Below, one piece after another: positions 10,634-18,600 of a stretch of DNA of 64,000 bases. Source of the DNA: Bordetella ansorpii (GTDB lineage: Bacteria > Pseudomonadota > Gammaproteobacteria > Burkholderiales > Burkholderiaceae_B); NCBI RefSeq assembly GCF_900078315.1, contig NZ_FKBS01000029.1, positions 917,364 through 981,363 on the forward strand. Direction: 5' to 3'. A model generated the notes under the pieces. It was not told the origin of the DNA, ran no database searches, and saw nothing but the letters and a program-made list of their open reading frames with translations. How positions within the stretch are numbered: the stretch's first letter is position 1; each line of letters begins with the position of its first letter. A program made the position numbers and the translations under genes.

Positions 10634-11149
10634 TCAATCGTCCCGCCCCTGGAGCGCCTGCAGGCAGAACTCGTGGGCGGCCTGGAGCTCGCGGCCGACC
10701 TGGCGCACCGAGATGCCCCAACGCTTGGCCAGTTCCTCGCGCGACACCTCGTGCACGCGCGCGGACAGGAAGATATCGCGCTGGCGCGGCGGCAAGGCCT
10801 CCAGGGCGGTGAAGACGTTCTGCATCTCGCCGCGCGCCTCGGCGGTCTCGGCCGGCCCGGGCGTGTCGTCGGGCACGTCCAGGAAATCCTCGATCTCGCT
10901 TTCGCTGAGCACGCGCGATTCGCCCCGCAACCGGTCGATGGCGACGTGCACGGCGGTGTTCAGCAGATAGCTCTGCGGATGGCGCACCTCGTCCAGATCA
11001 CCCTTCTCGGCCAGCCGGACGTAGGCCTCATGCAGGGCATCGCCCGCCATGTCGCCGGCATTGCCCAGCCGGCGCGCCACGCGGGTGCGCAGGGTGTCGT
11101 AGCGTTGCGCGAACAGGTCGCGCAGTTGCGCCAGGCCCTTGCCGCTCAT
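10634..11149 (-). CDS. ECF sigma factor 1 (FecI-like)
   Basis: A protein of 171 residues with sigma region 2 (about 10-77, containing DALHEAYVRLAE and HPQSYLLNTAVHVAIDRLR) and region 4 helix-turn-helix (about 115-165, LPPRQRDIFLSARVHEVSREELAKR). That is the ordinary length of a FecI-type ECF sigma factor. The ATG at 11149 overlaps the TGA of the upstream STN gene as ATGA, which fixes the start and implies translational coupling; the frame stays open further upstream but only through the other gene. It is expected to be held by the downstream FecR and to direct RNA polymerase to the exoprotein promoter. That target is inferred from synteny with the second unit at 52635-53222. Confidence 0.93.
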   Translation of the reverse strand: MSGKGLAQLRDLFAQRYDTLRTRVARRLGNAGDMAGDALHEAYVRLAEKGDLDEVRHPQSYLLNTAVHVAIDRLRGESRVLSESEIEDFLDVPDDTPGPAETAEARGEMQNVFTALEALPPRQRDIFLSARVHEVSREELAKRWGISVRQVGRELQAAHEFCLQALQGRDD

Positions 11150-11850
11150 GGCGTGCCTGCGCAGGCGCGCTGCGTGCCCCCGGCGCCCGACGCCAGCAGC
11201 ATGGTGATGGGCTGGGCCAGGCCTGGCGGCGGCGCCAGCACCGGCAGGCCTGCCAGGGCGGCGGCAATGCGCGGCTCCATCTCGGGCCGCGTGGTGGCGG
11301 CGACCAGCAGGCGGTCGATGGCCGGCCGGCCATCGATACGGAAACGCAGCGCCACACGATAGCTGCCGGTGTGCAGCAGCGGATCGGCGCACAGCGCGCG
11401 CAGCACATGGCCTTGCAGGCGGGCGTAATAGCGTTGCCGGTCGGCGTCCGTCAGCACCGGATCTGGTTTCGGCTTGCTGGCGGCAGGCTCGGGCAACAGG
11501 GTGTACACCTGGCCCGTGGCATAGCCCACACGCACGCCCGACCCCGCCAGGAGGCGGCGCAACGCCGTGTCGGCGCTCATGCTGCCCCGCACCGGCGCGG
11601 ATCGGCGCTGCGCGACCAGGCCGGCCTCGTACAGGACGGACAGGCCGGTCAGCAGGCCGAAACGCTGCAAGGTCTCATGCAGCGGCGCGGCGGGCAGGTC
11701 GAAAGCCTGCGTGTCCGACGAAACCGGATCAGGCCGCGCGGGGACTTCCGCCAGCGCCTGGGATGCGCATGCGGAGGGCGGAGCCAGGCACGCAGCGCCC
11801 ATCCCGGCCACGGCGATCAGCGCAGCCATGCGCACGCGCAGCACACGCAT
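11146..11850 (-). CDS. Exported STN-domain protein with TonB C-terminal-like domain, copy 1
   Basis: A protein of 234 residues. The N-terminus is a signal peptide (hydrophobic about 8-30). A secretin/TonB short N-terminal (STN) domain follows (about 49-118: FDLPAAPLHETLQRFGLLTG, then the ALRRLLAGSGVRV turn). A variable linker rich in K and P leads to a C-terminal domain (about 138-222) with RVALRFRIDGRP and a PPPGLAQPITMLL end that resembles the TonB/TolA C-terminal fold. No beta-barrel is present, unlike FecA-type receptors. Cys153 and Cys230 match Cys158 and Cys232 of the second copy and could form a periplasmic disulfide. It is the first gene of the unit and its stop overlaps the sigma start. 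The likely role is periplasmic signal input to FecR, or coupling to TonB/ExbBD; both are inference. The TonB-C assignment is by pattern only. Confidence 0.85.
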   Translation of the reverse strand: MRVLRVRMAALIAVAGMGAACLAPPSACASQALAEVPARPDPVSSDTQAFDLPAAPLHETLQRFGLLTGLSVLYEAGLVAQRRSAPVRGSMSADTALRRLLAGSGVRVGYATGQVYTLLPEPAASKPKPDPVLTDADRQRYYARLQGHVLRALCADPLLHTGSYRVALRFRIDGRPAIDRLLVAATTRPEMEPRIAAALAGLPVLAPPPGLAQPITMLLASGAGGTQRACAGTP

Positions 11851-11933
11851 GACGGCAGGAGCAAGGCGGACATTCGGTTCATGGAAAGACGCGAAGCGGA
11901 ATGCGGACCACGGACGGCGACCGGGGAGGAGAC

Positions 11934-11969
11934 CGCATGGTACGGACGCGTCATGACCGAAAAGTTACA
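11934..11969 (-). promoter_or_regulatory. Block upstream of STN gene 1 shared with STN gene 2
   Basis: Read on the minus strand this stretch contains TGTAAC, then GGTCA and TACCATGCG, ending 84 bases before the STN start. The region upstream of the second STN gene (53977-54013) has TACCATGCG preceded at the same spacings by GTCAC and GTGTCA. This is a candidate promoter or operator driving each unit. The match is partial and made by eye. Confidence 0.35.
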
Positions 11970-12089
11970 CAGACATGACGCGTGTGTGCATGGCGCTACC
12001 ATACAGGCGGGGATCGCCAAACCGCGCGCCCGGGCCAAGGCCGAAGAACAAGGCCACATCCGGGCGCCGACGATCAAAGGAGTGTTGCG

Positions 12090-13064
12090 ATGCCATTCGC
12101 ATACAAGACCGCGGCCACCATCCTGCTGACCGCCGCCACCTGCACGTCCGCCCCGGCCCAGGCGGCCGACTGGCCCAGCCAGCCCATCACCTTCGTGGCG
12201 CCGTTCACGGCGGGCGGCGCCAACGACCTGGTGGCGCGCATCATCGCCAAGGCCGTGGGCGCGCAACTGAAGCAATCCGTCATCGTGGAAAACCGCCCCG
12301 GCGCGGGCGGCGTGGTCGGCTCGGCCCACGTCGCGCGTTCCGCGCCCGACGGCTACACCTATCTGGTGGGCAGCAACGGCACCGTCACCAACAGCCTGAT
12401 CCGTTCCGACCAGCCCTATAAAGACGAGGAACTGACCCCGGTGGTGCTGCTGTCCGTCACGCCGTCGGTCATCGTGGCCAACCCGCACAACGCGGCCCAC
12501 GATCTGAAAAGCCTGGTGGAGAACGCCAAGAGCAAGAAGGTGGACCGCCTGACCTTCTCCACCGCCGGCCCCGGCAGCACGCCGCATTTCGTCAGCGAGA
12601 TGCTGAAGCAGAACACCGGCCTGCCCATCGAAGCCATCTCGTACAAAAGCGGTTCCGAAGGCGTGACCGCCGTCATCGGCAACCAGACCGACCTGACGTC
12701 CGAAGCCAGCATCGTCACGCTGCCATTGGTGAAAAGCGGCAAGCTGAAGGCCCTGGCCACCACCTGGAACAAGCGCCTGGTGTCCGCCCCCGACATCCCG
12801 ACCACCGCGGAACAAGGTTTTCCACAGGTGCGCATCGGCCACTGGGCCGGCCTGTATGCGCCGACGGGCACGCCGGACGCGGTGCTGGACAAGATGGCCC
12901 GCGCGGTGGACGATGCCCTGAAAACCAAGGAAGTGCAGGACGCGCTGGCCCAGAGCAGCATCGAACCGGGCGGCGGCTCGCGCGCCGACTTCACCGCCTT
13001 CGCCCAGGACGAGCGCAAGCGCCTGGGCGAGGTCGTCAGCAAGGGGCACATGCGTGCCGACTGA
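12090..13064 (+). CDS. Bug-family (TctC-like) periplasmic solute receptor
   Basis: A protein of 324 residues. A signal peptide (about 1-26, ending AQA) is followed by the Bug signature WPSQPITFVAPFTAGGANDLVAR and by RPGAGGVVGSAHVARSAPDGYTYLVG. These proteins are Venus-flytrap receptors for carboxylates or amides, in tripartite TctABC transport or in signalling. No TctAB membrane genes are nearby, as is usual for Bordetella-type orphan receptors, so the ligand is unknown. The ATG at 12090 has a strong AAAGGAG five to seven bases upstream; the longer open frame is not needed. A class V aminotransferase follows 26 bases downstream and is probably co-transcribed, so the receptor may bind a substrate of that enzyme. 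Confidence 0.93.
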   Translation: MPFAYKTAATILLTAATCTSAPAQAADWPSQPITFVAPFTAGGANDLVARIIAKAVGAQLKQSVIVENRPGAGGVVGSAHVARSAPDGYTYLVGSNGTVTNSLIRSDQPYKDEELTPVVLLSVTPSVIVANPHNAAHDLKSLVENAKSKKVDRLTFSTAGPGSTPHFVSEMLKQNTGLPIEAISYKSGSEGVTAVIGNQTDLTSEASIVTLPLVKSGKLKALATTWNKRLVSAPDIPTTAEQGFPQVRIGHWAGLYAPTGTPDAVLDKMARAVDDALKTKEVQDALAQSSIEPGGGSRADFTAFAQDERKRLGEVVSKGHMRAD

Positions 13065-13090
13065 ACCCTTCGCATAGGAACCCCGCACCC

Positions 13091-14245
13091 ATGGATCCCG
13101 CGTCCACTGCCTATGATCCGGTCCGCTGGCGGGCCGAGTTTCCCGTCACGCAGGAACTGATCTACCTGGACCACGCCAGCATGGGCCCCCTGCCCGCGCG
13201 CAGCCTGGAGACCATCACGGCGCGGCTGGCGGCGCAGTCGCGCCGCGGCTCGCTGGAGCATCCCCTGCTGCACGAGCTGGCCGAGACCACCCGCGCCGAG
13301 TTCGCGGCCTACATCGGGGCACGGGCCGATCAGGTCGCGTACACGCCCAATACCTCGGGCGGTCTGAGCCTGCTGGCCTCGGGGTTGGACTGGCGCGAAG
13401 GCGACGAGATCGTCGTGCCGGCCATCGACTTCCCCTCGGCCGTGCTGCCCTGGATGACCTTGCAGCGGCATGGGGTGCGCGTGCACCGCGTACCCTGCGA
13501 CGACGGCCGGGTCGATGCGCAACAACTGCTTGCCGCCTGCACGCCACGCACGCGGCTGGTGTGCGCATCATGGGTGCAGTTCAGCAGCGGCTGCGTGCTG
13601 GATGTCGTGCAGTTGGGCGAAGCGTGCCGGCAGCGCGGCATCCTGTTCGTGGTGGACGGCATCCAGGCCGTGGGCGCGCTGGACGTGAACGTGGCCGGCC
13701 TGCCCATCGATGCGCTGGCCACGCACAGCTACAAGTGGCTGCTGGGCCCGCAAGGCGTGGGCTGGCTGTACCTGGCCGACAACCTGCGGGACCAACTGGC
13801 CCTGCCGGGCGCGGGGCCGCGCAGCGTGGTGCCGCGCGAAGCCTATGCCGATTTCGAGCTGGATCCGCTGCCGGGCGCGGCGCGGCTCGAAACGGGCATC
13901 CTGCCCTTTCACCTGATCGCGGGCGCGGCCGCGAGCCTGAAGTTGCTGCGCGCAGCGCGTGCGCAGGGCGCGGCGGCCAGACTGCTTGATCTGACGGCGT
14001 ATCTTGCCGAGGGCTTGCTACGCCAAGGCCATCGTCTGCGCGGCGGCAAGGACCGCGGCGCATTTCGCGCAGGCATCGTCTCGTTCATCCCGCCCGATGG
14101 CGACGCCGCGCGATGCCGGCAATACCTGTTGGACGCCGGCATCGTCACCTCGGCGCGCGAAGGCTGCGTGCGCGTGGCGCCGCATTTCTACAACACAGAA
14201 GACGAGCTGGACGCGTTGCTGGCGCGGCTGCGCGACACACACTAG
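13091..14245 (+). CDS. Class V aminotransferase (PLP-dependent, cysteine desulfurase/epimerase-like)
   Basis: A protein of 384 residues with the class V fold. Motifs include YLDHASMGPLP near the N-terminus, the cofactor aspartate in FVVDGIQAVGA (Asp189) and the Schiff-base lysine in HSYKWLLGPQG (Lys215). The overall pattern is closer to isopenicillin-N-epimerase-like or cysteine-desulfurase-like members than to phosphoserine aminotransferase. There are no IscU/SufE neighbours, so a catabolic aminotransferase, lyase or desulfurase is possible and the substrate is unknown. It lies directly downstream of a Bug receptor in a probable two-gene operon, and its stop lies 15 bases from the convergent MFS gene. 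Confidence 0.88.
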   Translation: MDPASTAYDPVRWRAEFPVTQELIYLDHASMGPLPARSLETITARLAAQSRRGSLEHPLLHELAETTRAEFAAYIGARADQVAYTPNTSGGLSLLASGLDWREGDEIVVPAIDFPSAVLPWMTLQRHGVRVHRVPCDDGRVDAQQLLAACTPRTRLVCASWVQFSSGCVLDVVQLGEACRQRGILFVVDGIQAVGALDVNVAGLPIDALATHSYKWLLGPQGVGWLYLADNLRDQLALPGAGPRSVVPREAYADFELDPLPGAARLETGILPFHLIAGAAASLKLLRAARAQGAAARLLDLTAYLAEGLLRQGHRLRGGKDRGAFRAGIVSFIPPDGDAARCRQYLLDAGIVTSAREGCVRVAPHFYNTEDELDALLARLRDTH

Positions 14246-14260
14246 AACGCCTGTTCCGCA

Positions 14261-15511
14261 TCAACGCGCGCCCATCTGCGCCGGCATTCCATCCTTCTTG
14301 GGCGGCGCCTTGCGGCCTTCGGTATCCGGCAGCAGAATCGCCACCACGCCCAGGAACGGCAGGTACGCGCACACCTCGTACACATAGCGGATGCTGGTCA
14401 CGTCGGCCAGATGGCCCAGCGCCGCGGCGCCCAGCCCGCCCATGCCGAACGCGAAGCCGAAGAACAGCCCGGCGATCATGCCGACCTTGCCCGGCACCAG
14501 CTCCTGCGCATAGACCACGATGGCCGAGAAGGCCGAGGCCAGGATCAGGCCGATGATGACCACCAGCACGCCCGTCCAGAACAGATTGGCGTGCGGCAGC
14601 ATCAGCGTGAACGGCGTCACGCCCAGGATCGACACCCAGATCACGATCTTGCGGCCGATGCGGTCGCCGATCGGGCCGCCCGCCACCGTGCCCACCGCCA
14701 CGGCGGCCAGGAACAGGAACAGATATAGCTGCGCAGAGCGCACCGACAGGTCGAACTTGTCGATCAGGTAGAACGTGAAATAGCTGTTCAGGCTGGCCAG
14801 GTAGAAGTACTTCGAGAAGATCAGCACGCCCAGCACCGCCAGCGCGCCCAGCACGCGGTTGCGGCTCAGTTCGCCGCCCGGCCGCGCCACGCGTGCCTTC
14901 GGCTTGAGCAGCGCGCGGTTCGCGCCGTACCAGCGGCCGATGCCGATCAGCACCACGATGCCGAACAGCGCCGCCAGCGAGAACCACGCCACGCTGCCCT
15001 GCCCGTGCGGAATGATGAACAGCGCCGCCAGCAGCGGGCCCATCGCCGAGCCCACGTTGCCGCCCACCTGGAACAAGGACTGCGCCAGCCCATGCCGGCC
15101 GCCCGAGGCCATGCGCGCCACGCGCGACGACTCGGGGTGGAACACCGACGAGCCCGTGCCCACCAGCACCGCGGCCACCAGCAGATACGGCAGCGACGGC
15201 GCATAGGCCAGCATCAGCAGCCCCACCAGCGTGAAGCCCATGCCCACCGGCAGCGAATACGTGGTGGGCCGCTTGTCCGTGTATAGCCCGATGCACGGCT
15301 GCAGCAACGACGCAGCGATCTGATAGGCCAGCGTAATCAGCCCGATCTCGGCGAAGCTGAGCTGGAACGAGTCCTTCAGCATCGGATAGATCGCCAGCAG
15401 AATGGACTGGATCATGTCGTTCATCATGTGCGCCACGCTGATCGCGCCCAGCACCTTGAACGAGGTGGTGGACGGCGCCGACGCGGCGACGGAGGCTTGC
15501 GGGGTGGTCAT
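14261..15511 (-). CDS. MFS transporter, fosmidomycin-resistance (Fsr)-like
   Basis: A protein of 416 residues with about twelve hydrophobic segments. It has the Fsr-type N-terminus (SVAHMMNDMIQSILLAIYPMLKDSFQLSF), a first-half loop IGLYTDKRP, a HPESSRVARMASGGRHG segment typical of the Fsr group, and the GPIGDRIGRK loop in the second half. It sits in the inner membrane and probably exports small drugs or metabolites by proton antiport. The ATG at 15511 starts the conserved region; the frame is open further upstream only through the divergent AraC gene. It is divergent from the AraC-type regulator at 15698, the usual arrangement for a regulator and its efflux target. Confidence 0.92.
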   Translation of the reverse strand: MTTPQASVAASAPSTTSFKVLGAISVAHMMNDMIQSILLAIYPMLKDSFQLSFAEIGLITLAYQIAASLLQPCIGLYTDKRPTTYSLPVGMGFTLVGLLMLAYAPSLPYLLVAAVLVGTGSSVFHPESSRVARMASGGRHGLAQSLFQVGGNVGSAMGPLLAALFIIPHGQGSVAWFSLAALFGIVVLIGIGRWYGANRALLKPKARVARPGGELSRNRVLGALAVLGVLIFSKYFYLASLNSYFTFYLIDKFDLSVRSAQLYLFLFLAAVAVGTVAGGPIGDRIGRKIVIWVSILGVTPFTLMLPHANLFWTGVLVVIIGLILASAFSAIVVYAQELVPGKVGMIAGLFFGFAFGMGGLGAAALGHLADVTSIRYVYEVCAYLPFLGVVAILLPDTEGRKAPPKKDGMPAQMGAR

Positions 15512-15697
15512 AGCGTTACGGGGTCGAGGTGGGTGAAAAATCCACTGTCGCGGAGGAAAACCGACAGTGTAGGAAGGCTGAATCACACGGGAATGCCAAG
15601 TTTCGTCGCTAAAATGACATCCCTTGCCGCGCTGCCACATGGCGCGTGCCATTCCTACTGCTCCAGGACGCCTGGCCCAATATGGCCAGGCCCACCC

Positions 15698-16501
15698 ATG
15701 CGCCGACCTTCTTCCGCTCCCATCGACCAGGCACGCAGCCGCAGCGCCGACGACTACCAGGACCTGCCGCAGATCGTCACGGCCATGGCCAAGGAGTATG
15801 TCTCCAGCGACCAGACCGGCCCGCACACGCACCGCCGCGCGCAACTGATCTATGCCGTGTCGGGCGCCATGCGCGTCACCGCGCCCGGCGGCCTGTGGAC
15901 CCTGCCGCCGCTGCGCGCGCTGTGGGTGCCCGCTGGCGTGCGCCATGCGGTGGAAATGCTCACCTCGGTGTCGATGCGCACGCTGTACGTGCAGGCCGAT
16001 GTCTCGCTGTGGGACCGCTGCCAGGTGATCGAGGTGCCGCCCCTGTTGCGCGAACTGATCCTGGCCTTGACGGGCGAACCCATCGCCTACGCCCCCGAAG
16101 GCCGCGCCGGCCAGATCGCCACGCTGTTGCTGACCGAATTGCGCAGCGCGCCCGTCGTTCCCATCCAGATCCCCTGGCCGCAGGACCGCCGCCTGCAGGC
16201 CATCTGCCGCGCCCTCCTCGACCAGCCCGGCCTGGACCGCCGCCTGGAGGACTGGGGCGGCGAGGTCGGCGCCAGCGGGCGCACGCTGATCCGCCTGTTC
16301 CAGGCCGAGCTGGGCCTGAACTACCGCCAGTGGGTGCAACAGGTGCGGCTGTCCGATGCGCTGCACCGGCTGGCCCTGGGGCAGCCGGTGGCCCGGGTGG
16401 CGGCCGAGCTGGGCTACAGCAGCCCCAGCGCCTTCAGCGCCATGTTCCGGCGGGCGCTGGGCACGACGCCGCAGCAGGTGCGCTCCGAACACATCCTGTA
16501 A
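15698..16501 (+). CDS. AraC-family transcriptional regulator
   Basis: A protein of 267 residues. The N-terminal cupin-like sensor domain includes TGPHTHRRAQLIYAVSGAMRV and PAGVRHAVEM; the C-terminal AraC DNA-binding domain occupies about the last 100 residues (ASGRTLIRLFQAELGLNYRQW and VAAELGYSSPSAFSAMFRRALG). This short-cupin type resembles regulators of efflux transporters. The divergent Fsr-like MFS gene, with 186 bases between the starts, is its probable target. The start at 15698 has only a weak ribosome-binding site; the ATG at MAKEYVSS (about 30 codons later) is a less likely alternative because it would trim the cupin. Confidence 0.9.
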   Translation: MRRPSSAPIDQARSRSADDYQDLPQIVTAMAKEYVSSDQTGPHTHRRAQLIYAVSGAMRVTAPGGLWTLPPLRALWVPAGVRHAVEMLTSVSMRTLYVQADVSLWDRCQVIEVPPLLRELILALTGEPIAYAPEGRAGQIATLLLTELRSAPVVPIQIPWPQDRRLQAICRALLDQPGLDRRLEDWGGEVGASGRTLIRLFQAELGLNYRQWVQQVRLSDALHRLALGQPVARVAAELGYSSPSAFSAMFRRALGTTPQQVRSEHIL

Positions 16502-16577
16502 GGAGGCCTGGCCGGCCCTGCGGGCCCGCAAAAACGCTTTGATATAGTCCCCTCTGTCGTTGAAGGGAGGCTTCTCC

Positions 16578-17441
16578 ATGACAAGTCCGGCAAGCGAAAT
16601 CCTGTCGCCGCGAGACGCGATCCTCGTGTCCCGCAACGCGTTCGACAGCGAAGACACCTACGACATCATCGAATCGAACATCGCGTTCCTCAACGCCTTG
16701 TTCGAGGCGCACCTGATGACGCATGAAGTCAGCCGCGCGGCGCTGACCAGCTACTACGTCGATTACTACTATGCGCAGCTCGAGAACGGCGGTTTCTCGC
16801 AGTTCGTCTTCAACTCGCGCTGGAGCGACGAGGTGGTCGACATGGTGCGCGAGGGCCTGCAGGGCATGGGCGCGGCCGGCCACCTGGCGTTGTTCGACGC
16901 GGGCGCGGCGGTTATCGCAGAGCTTGGCGGCGAGGCCTTTGCGGCCTACCTGAGCGGCCAGTATTTCGGCGAGGACGAGGTGCGTGACCGCCTGGACGAA
17001 GTGGGTACGCCGTCGTACGAGCTGTCGCAGCAGGAAGACCTGATCGCCCTGAACGCCGTCTGGCTGCGGCAACATCCCGACCTGCGCGCCCTGCCGCTGG
17101 ACGAATTGCAGCAGGAACTGGACCGCCGCGCCGCCGCGGTGCCGGACCGTCAGGCGCGCGAGCAGGCCGCCAAGGAGAGCGAACCGCTGTACATCAAGCA
17201 GATCCGCGCGCTGTGCGAACAGGCCGGGCAGACGCTGGAACGCGTCACGGCGGGCGACATCAACACCGTCTACGACGGCAAGCAGTTGCGCGATCGCGAA
17301 GACGACGAGCCCGTCGGCCCGATCGTCTGGTTCTTCATCACCGATGCCGGCCTGCACTGCATGGCGCAGGGCGAGAGCAACGTCGTGATGTTCAACGCTC
17401 AGACACGCAAGCAGGTGGCCGAGTTGGACGTTTCTGGCTGA
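16578..17441 (+). CDS. DMP19-like (DUF4375) domain protein
   Basis: A protein of 287 residues, cytoplasmic, with no signal peptide. The N-terminal half carries the DMP19-type pattern (SYYVDYYYAQLENGGFSQFVFNS, then EALAAYL-like helices), known from the neisserial DNA-mimic protein DMP19 and a wider DUF4375 family. The C-terminal part (about 190-287) is a small separate region with PVGPIVWFFITDAGLHCMA and no recognised family. The ATG at 16578 follows AGGGAGG by eight bases; an ATG six codons upstream lacks this. It stands alone between the AraC gene and a small membrane peptide gene. The function is unknown; DNA mimicry should not be assumed. Confidence 0.75.
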   Translation: MTSPASEILSPRDAILVSRNAFDSEDTYDIIESNIAFLNALFEAHLMTHEVSRAALTSYYVDYYYAQLENGGFSQFVFNSRWSDEVVDMVREGLQGMGAAGHLALFDAGAAVIAELGGEAFAAYLSGQYFGEDEVRDRLDEVGTPSYELSQQEDLIALNAVWLRQHPDLRALPLDELQQELDRRAAAVPDRQAREQAAKESEPLYIKQIRALCEQAGQTLERVTAGDINTVYDGKQLRDREDDEPVGPIVWFFITDAGLHCMAQGESNVVMFNAQTRKQVAELDVSG

Positions 17442-17643
17442 ACATGACAGCCCGGACCGCCACCGCGCGGCCCAGGATCTCGGAGAATCAGGCAAATCTG
17501 TTTCTTGCACTGCAGCATGACGAATGCATGAATCATCCGCCGGTTTTCTGTCATTTGTAAGCATTTGCTGCCAGATCGCAGCGAAAACCCGCATTTCCGC
17601 GAAAATCACAAAGCTTGACTCAGGCACCGTTTTCCCGTGTTGA

Positions 17644-17665
17644 CGCCCCAGGATAGGGGTGTTTT
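17644..17665 (+). terminator. Possible small intrinsic terminator
   Basis: CGCCCC (17644-17649) pairs with GGGGTG (17656-17661), including one G-U pair, across a six-base loop and is followed by TTTT. It could end the DMP19-like transcript. The stem is short, and it lies only about 50 bases before the next gene, so it could equally be a leader hairpin. Confidence 0.35.
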
Positions 17666-17713
17666 CCTTGATCTGTTCGCAGTTTTACGAACTGCATCAA
17701 AGGAGGCGGGAAC

Positions 17714-17863
17714 ATGAACGAGACCAACAACAAGGACGCGTCCGAGTACACCGTCACGGACGTCCAGCCGGATAACGAGAACGGCCAGACCTTCCTGTGG
17801 CTGCTGGGCATCGCCGCCGCGCTGATCGTCACGGGCACCGGCCTGAACTGGCTCTTCGGCTGA
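17714..17863 (+). CDS. Small single-pass membrane peptide (49 residues)
   Basis: Starts MNETNNKDASEYTVTDV; a polar, acidic N-terminal half of about 25 residues is followed by one hydrophobic segment (about 27-45, FLWLLGIAAALIVTG) and a short end LNWLFG. A near-perfect AAAGGAGG lies eight bases before the ATG, which is strong support for translation despite the size. Predicted N-in inner-membrane peptide. No family is recognised. It is separated by 89 bases from the downstream VOC gene and could be co-transcribed with it. Confidence 0.7.
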   Translation: MNETNNKDASEYTVTDVQPDNENGQTFLWLLGIAAALIVTGTGLNWLFG

Positions 17864-17952
17864 CGCGGCCGAACTGCCATCCTGTTGTGCCTTGCCCTGC
17901 GGTACGCTTGGATTCTTATCTGAATAAAAGCTGAACACCCTGGAGGCAAGAC

Positions 17953-18381
17953 ATGGAAATCAATGAACTGCACCGCGGTCGCCTGATCGATCATCTGCAA
18001 CTGGTGGTCCGCGACCTGCCCGCCAGCCAACGGTTCTACCAGGCGGTGCTGGATACGCTGCACGTGCCGCTGGGCGGCAGCGGCGAAGGATTCTTCTGGG
18101 CCGACGAGCTGGTGGTGTCCAGCGTGGACAGCCCGGCCTCTCAAGGCAAACTTACCGGGCGCTGCCATCTGGCCTTTCAGGCCAAGGATGAAGCGATGGT
18201 GCGGGCGGCGTATGACGCGGCGCTGGCCAATGGCGGAACGGATAACGGCACGCCTGGCCTGCGGGAATACCACCCGGCCTACTACGGCGCATTCGTGCTG
18301 GATCCGGATGGGAACAACATCGAGATCGTGTTCCACGGGCCGGCGACGCGCAGCGCGGCGTCGGTGAGAGTGACGTTCTGA
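17953..18381 (+). CDS. VOC-superfamily (glyoxalase/bleomycin-resistance-type) protein
   Basis: A protein of 142 residues. It has the paired beta-alpha-beta-beta-beta units of the vicinal-oxygen-chelate fold: LIDHLQLVVRDLPASQRFYQAVLDTL at the start, and AFVLDPDGNNIEIVFHGP at the end, where the final Glu is the usual metal ligand. GGAGG lies seven bases before the ATG. Members are dioxygenases, isomerases or resistance proteins, and the substrate here cannot be read from sequence. It ends before a strong intrinsic terminator. Confidence 0.9.
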   Translation: MEINELHRGRLIDHLQLVVRDLPASQRFYQAVLDTLHVPLGGSGEGFFWADELVVSSVDSPASQGKLTGRCHLAFQAKDEAMVRAAYDAALANGGTDNGTPGLREYHPAYYGAFVLDPDGNNIEIVFHGPATRSAASVRVTF

Positions 18382-18418
18382 TTGCTTCGCAGATTGTTTC
18401 TGCAGGGACACAATACAA

Positions 18419-18450
18419 AAACGGCCTGAAGGAAAACCTTCAGACCGTTT
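18419..18450. terminator. Bidirectional intrinsic terminator
   Basis: AAACGG and CTGAAGG (18419-18432) pair with CCTTCAG and CCGTTT (18437-18450) around an AAAA loop, with one mismatched base on each side. Runs of A before and T after make it work in both directions, between the VOC gene (+) and tRNA-Arg (-). Confidence 0.85.
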
Positions 18451-18472
18451 CTATTACTGCGTACTGCTAATC

Positions 18473-18549
18473 TGGCGCGCCCGAAGAGATTCGAACTCCT
18501 GACCCCTTGGTTCGTAGCCAAGTACTCTATCCAGCTGAGCTACGGGCGC
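18473..18549 (-). tRNA. tRNA-Arg (anticodon ACG)
   Basis: The 77-base minus-strand sequence folds as a full cloverleaf. Acceptor GCGCCCG pairs with CGGGCGC with a G discriminator, and the anticodon stem CTTGG/CCAAG encloses loop CTACGAA, giving anticodon ACG (plus-strand 18513-18515). The T arm contains GTTCGAATC, and the CCA end is encoded. Confidence 0.97.
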
Positions 18550-18600
18550 TGAGAGGTGAAACTATAGCACACTTTTAAAAACGTGCGCAAGCCTGGCCCC

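Noticed and set aside
15512..16657. N-terminal extension of the MFS transporter through the AraC gene.
   Set aside because: The extra 382 codons are antisense to AraC and lack membrane-protein character; the family start is at 15511.
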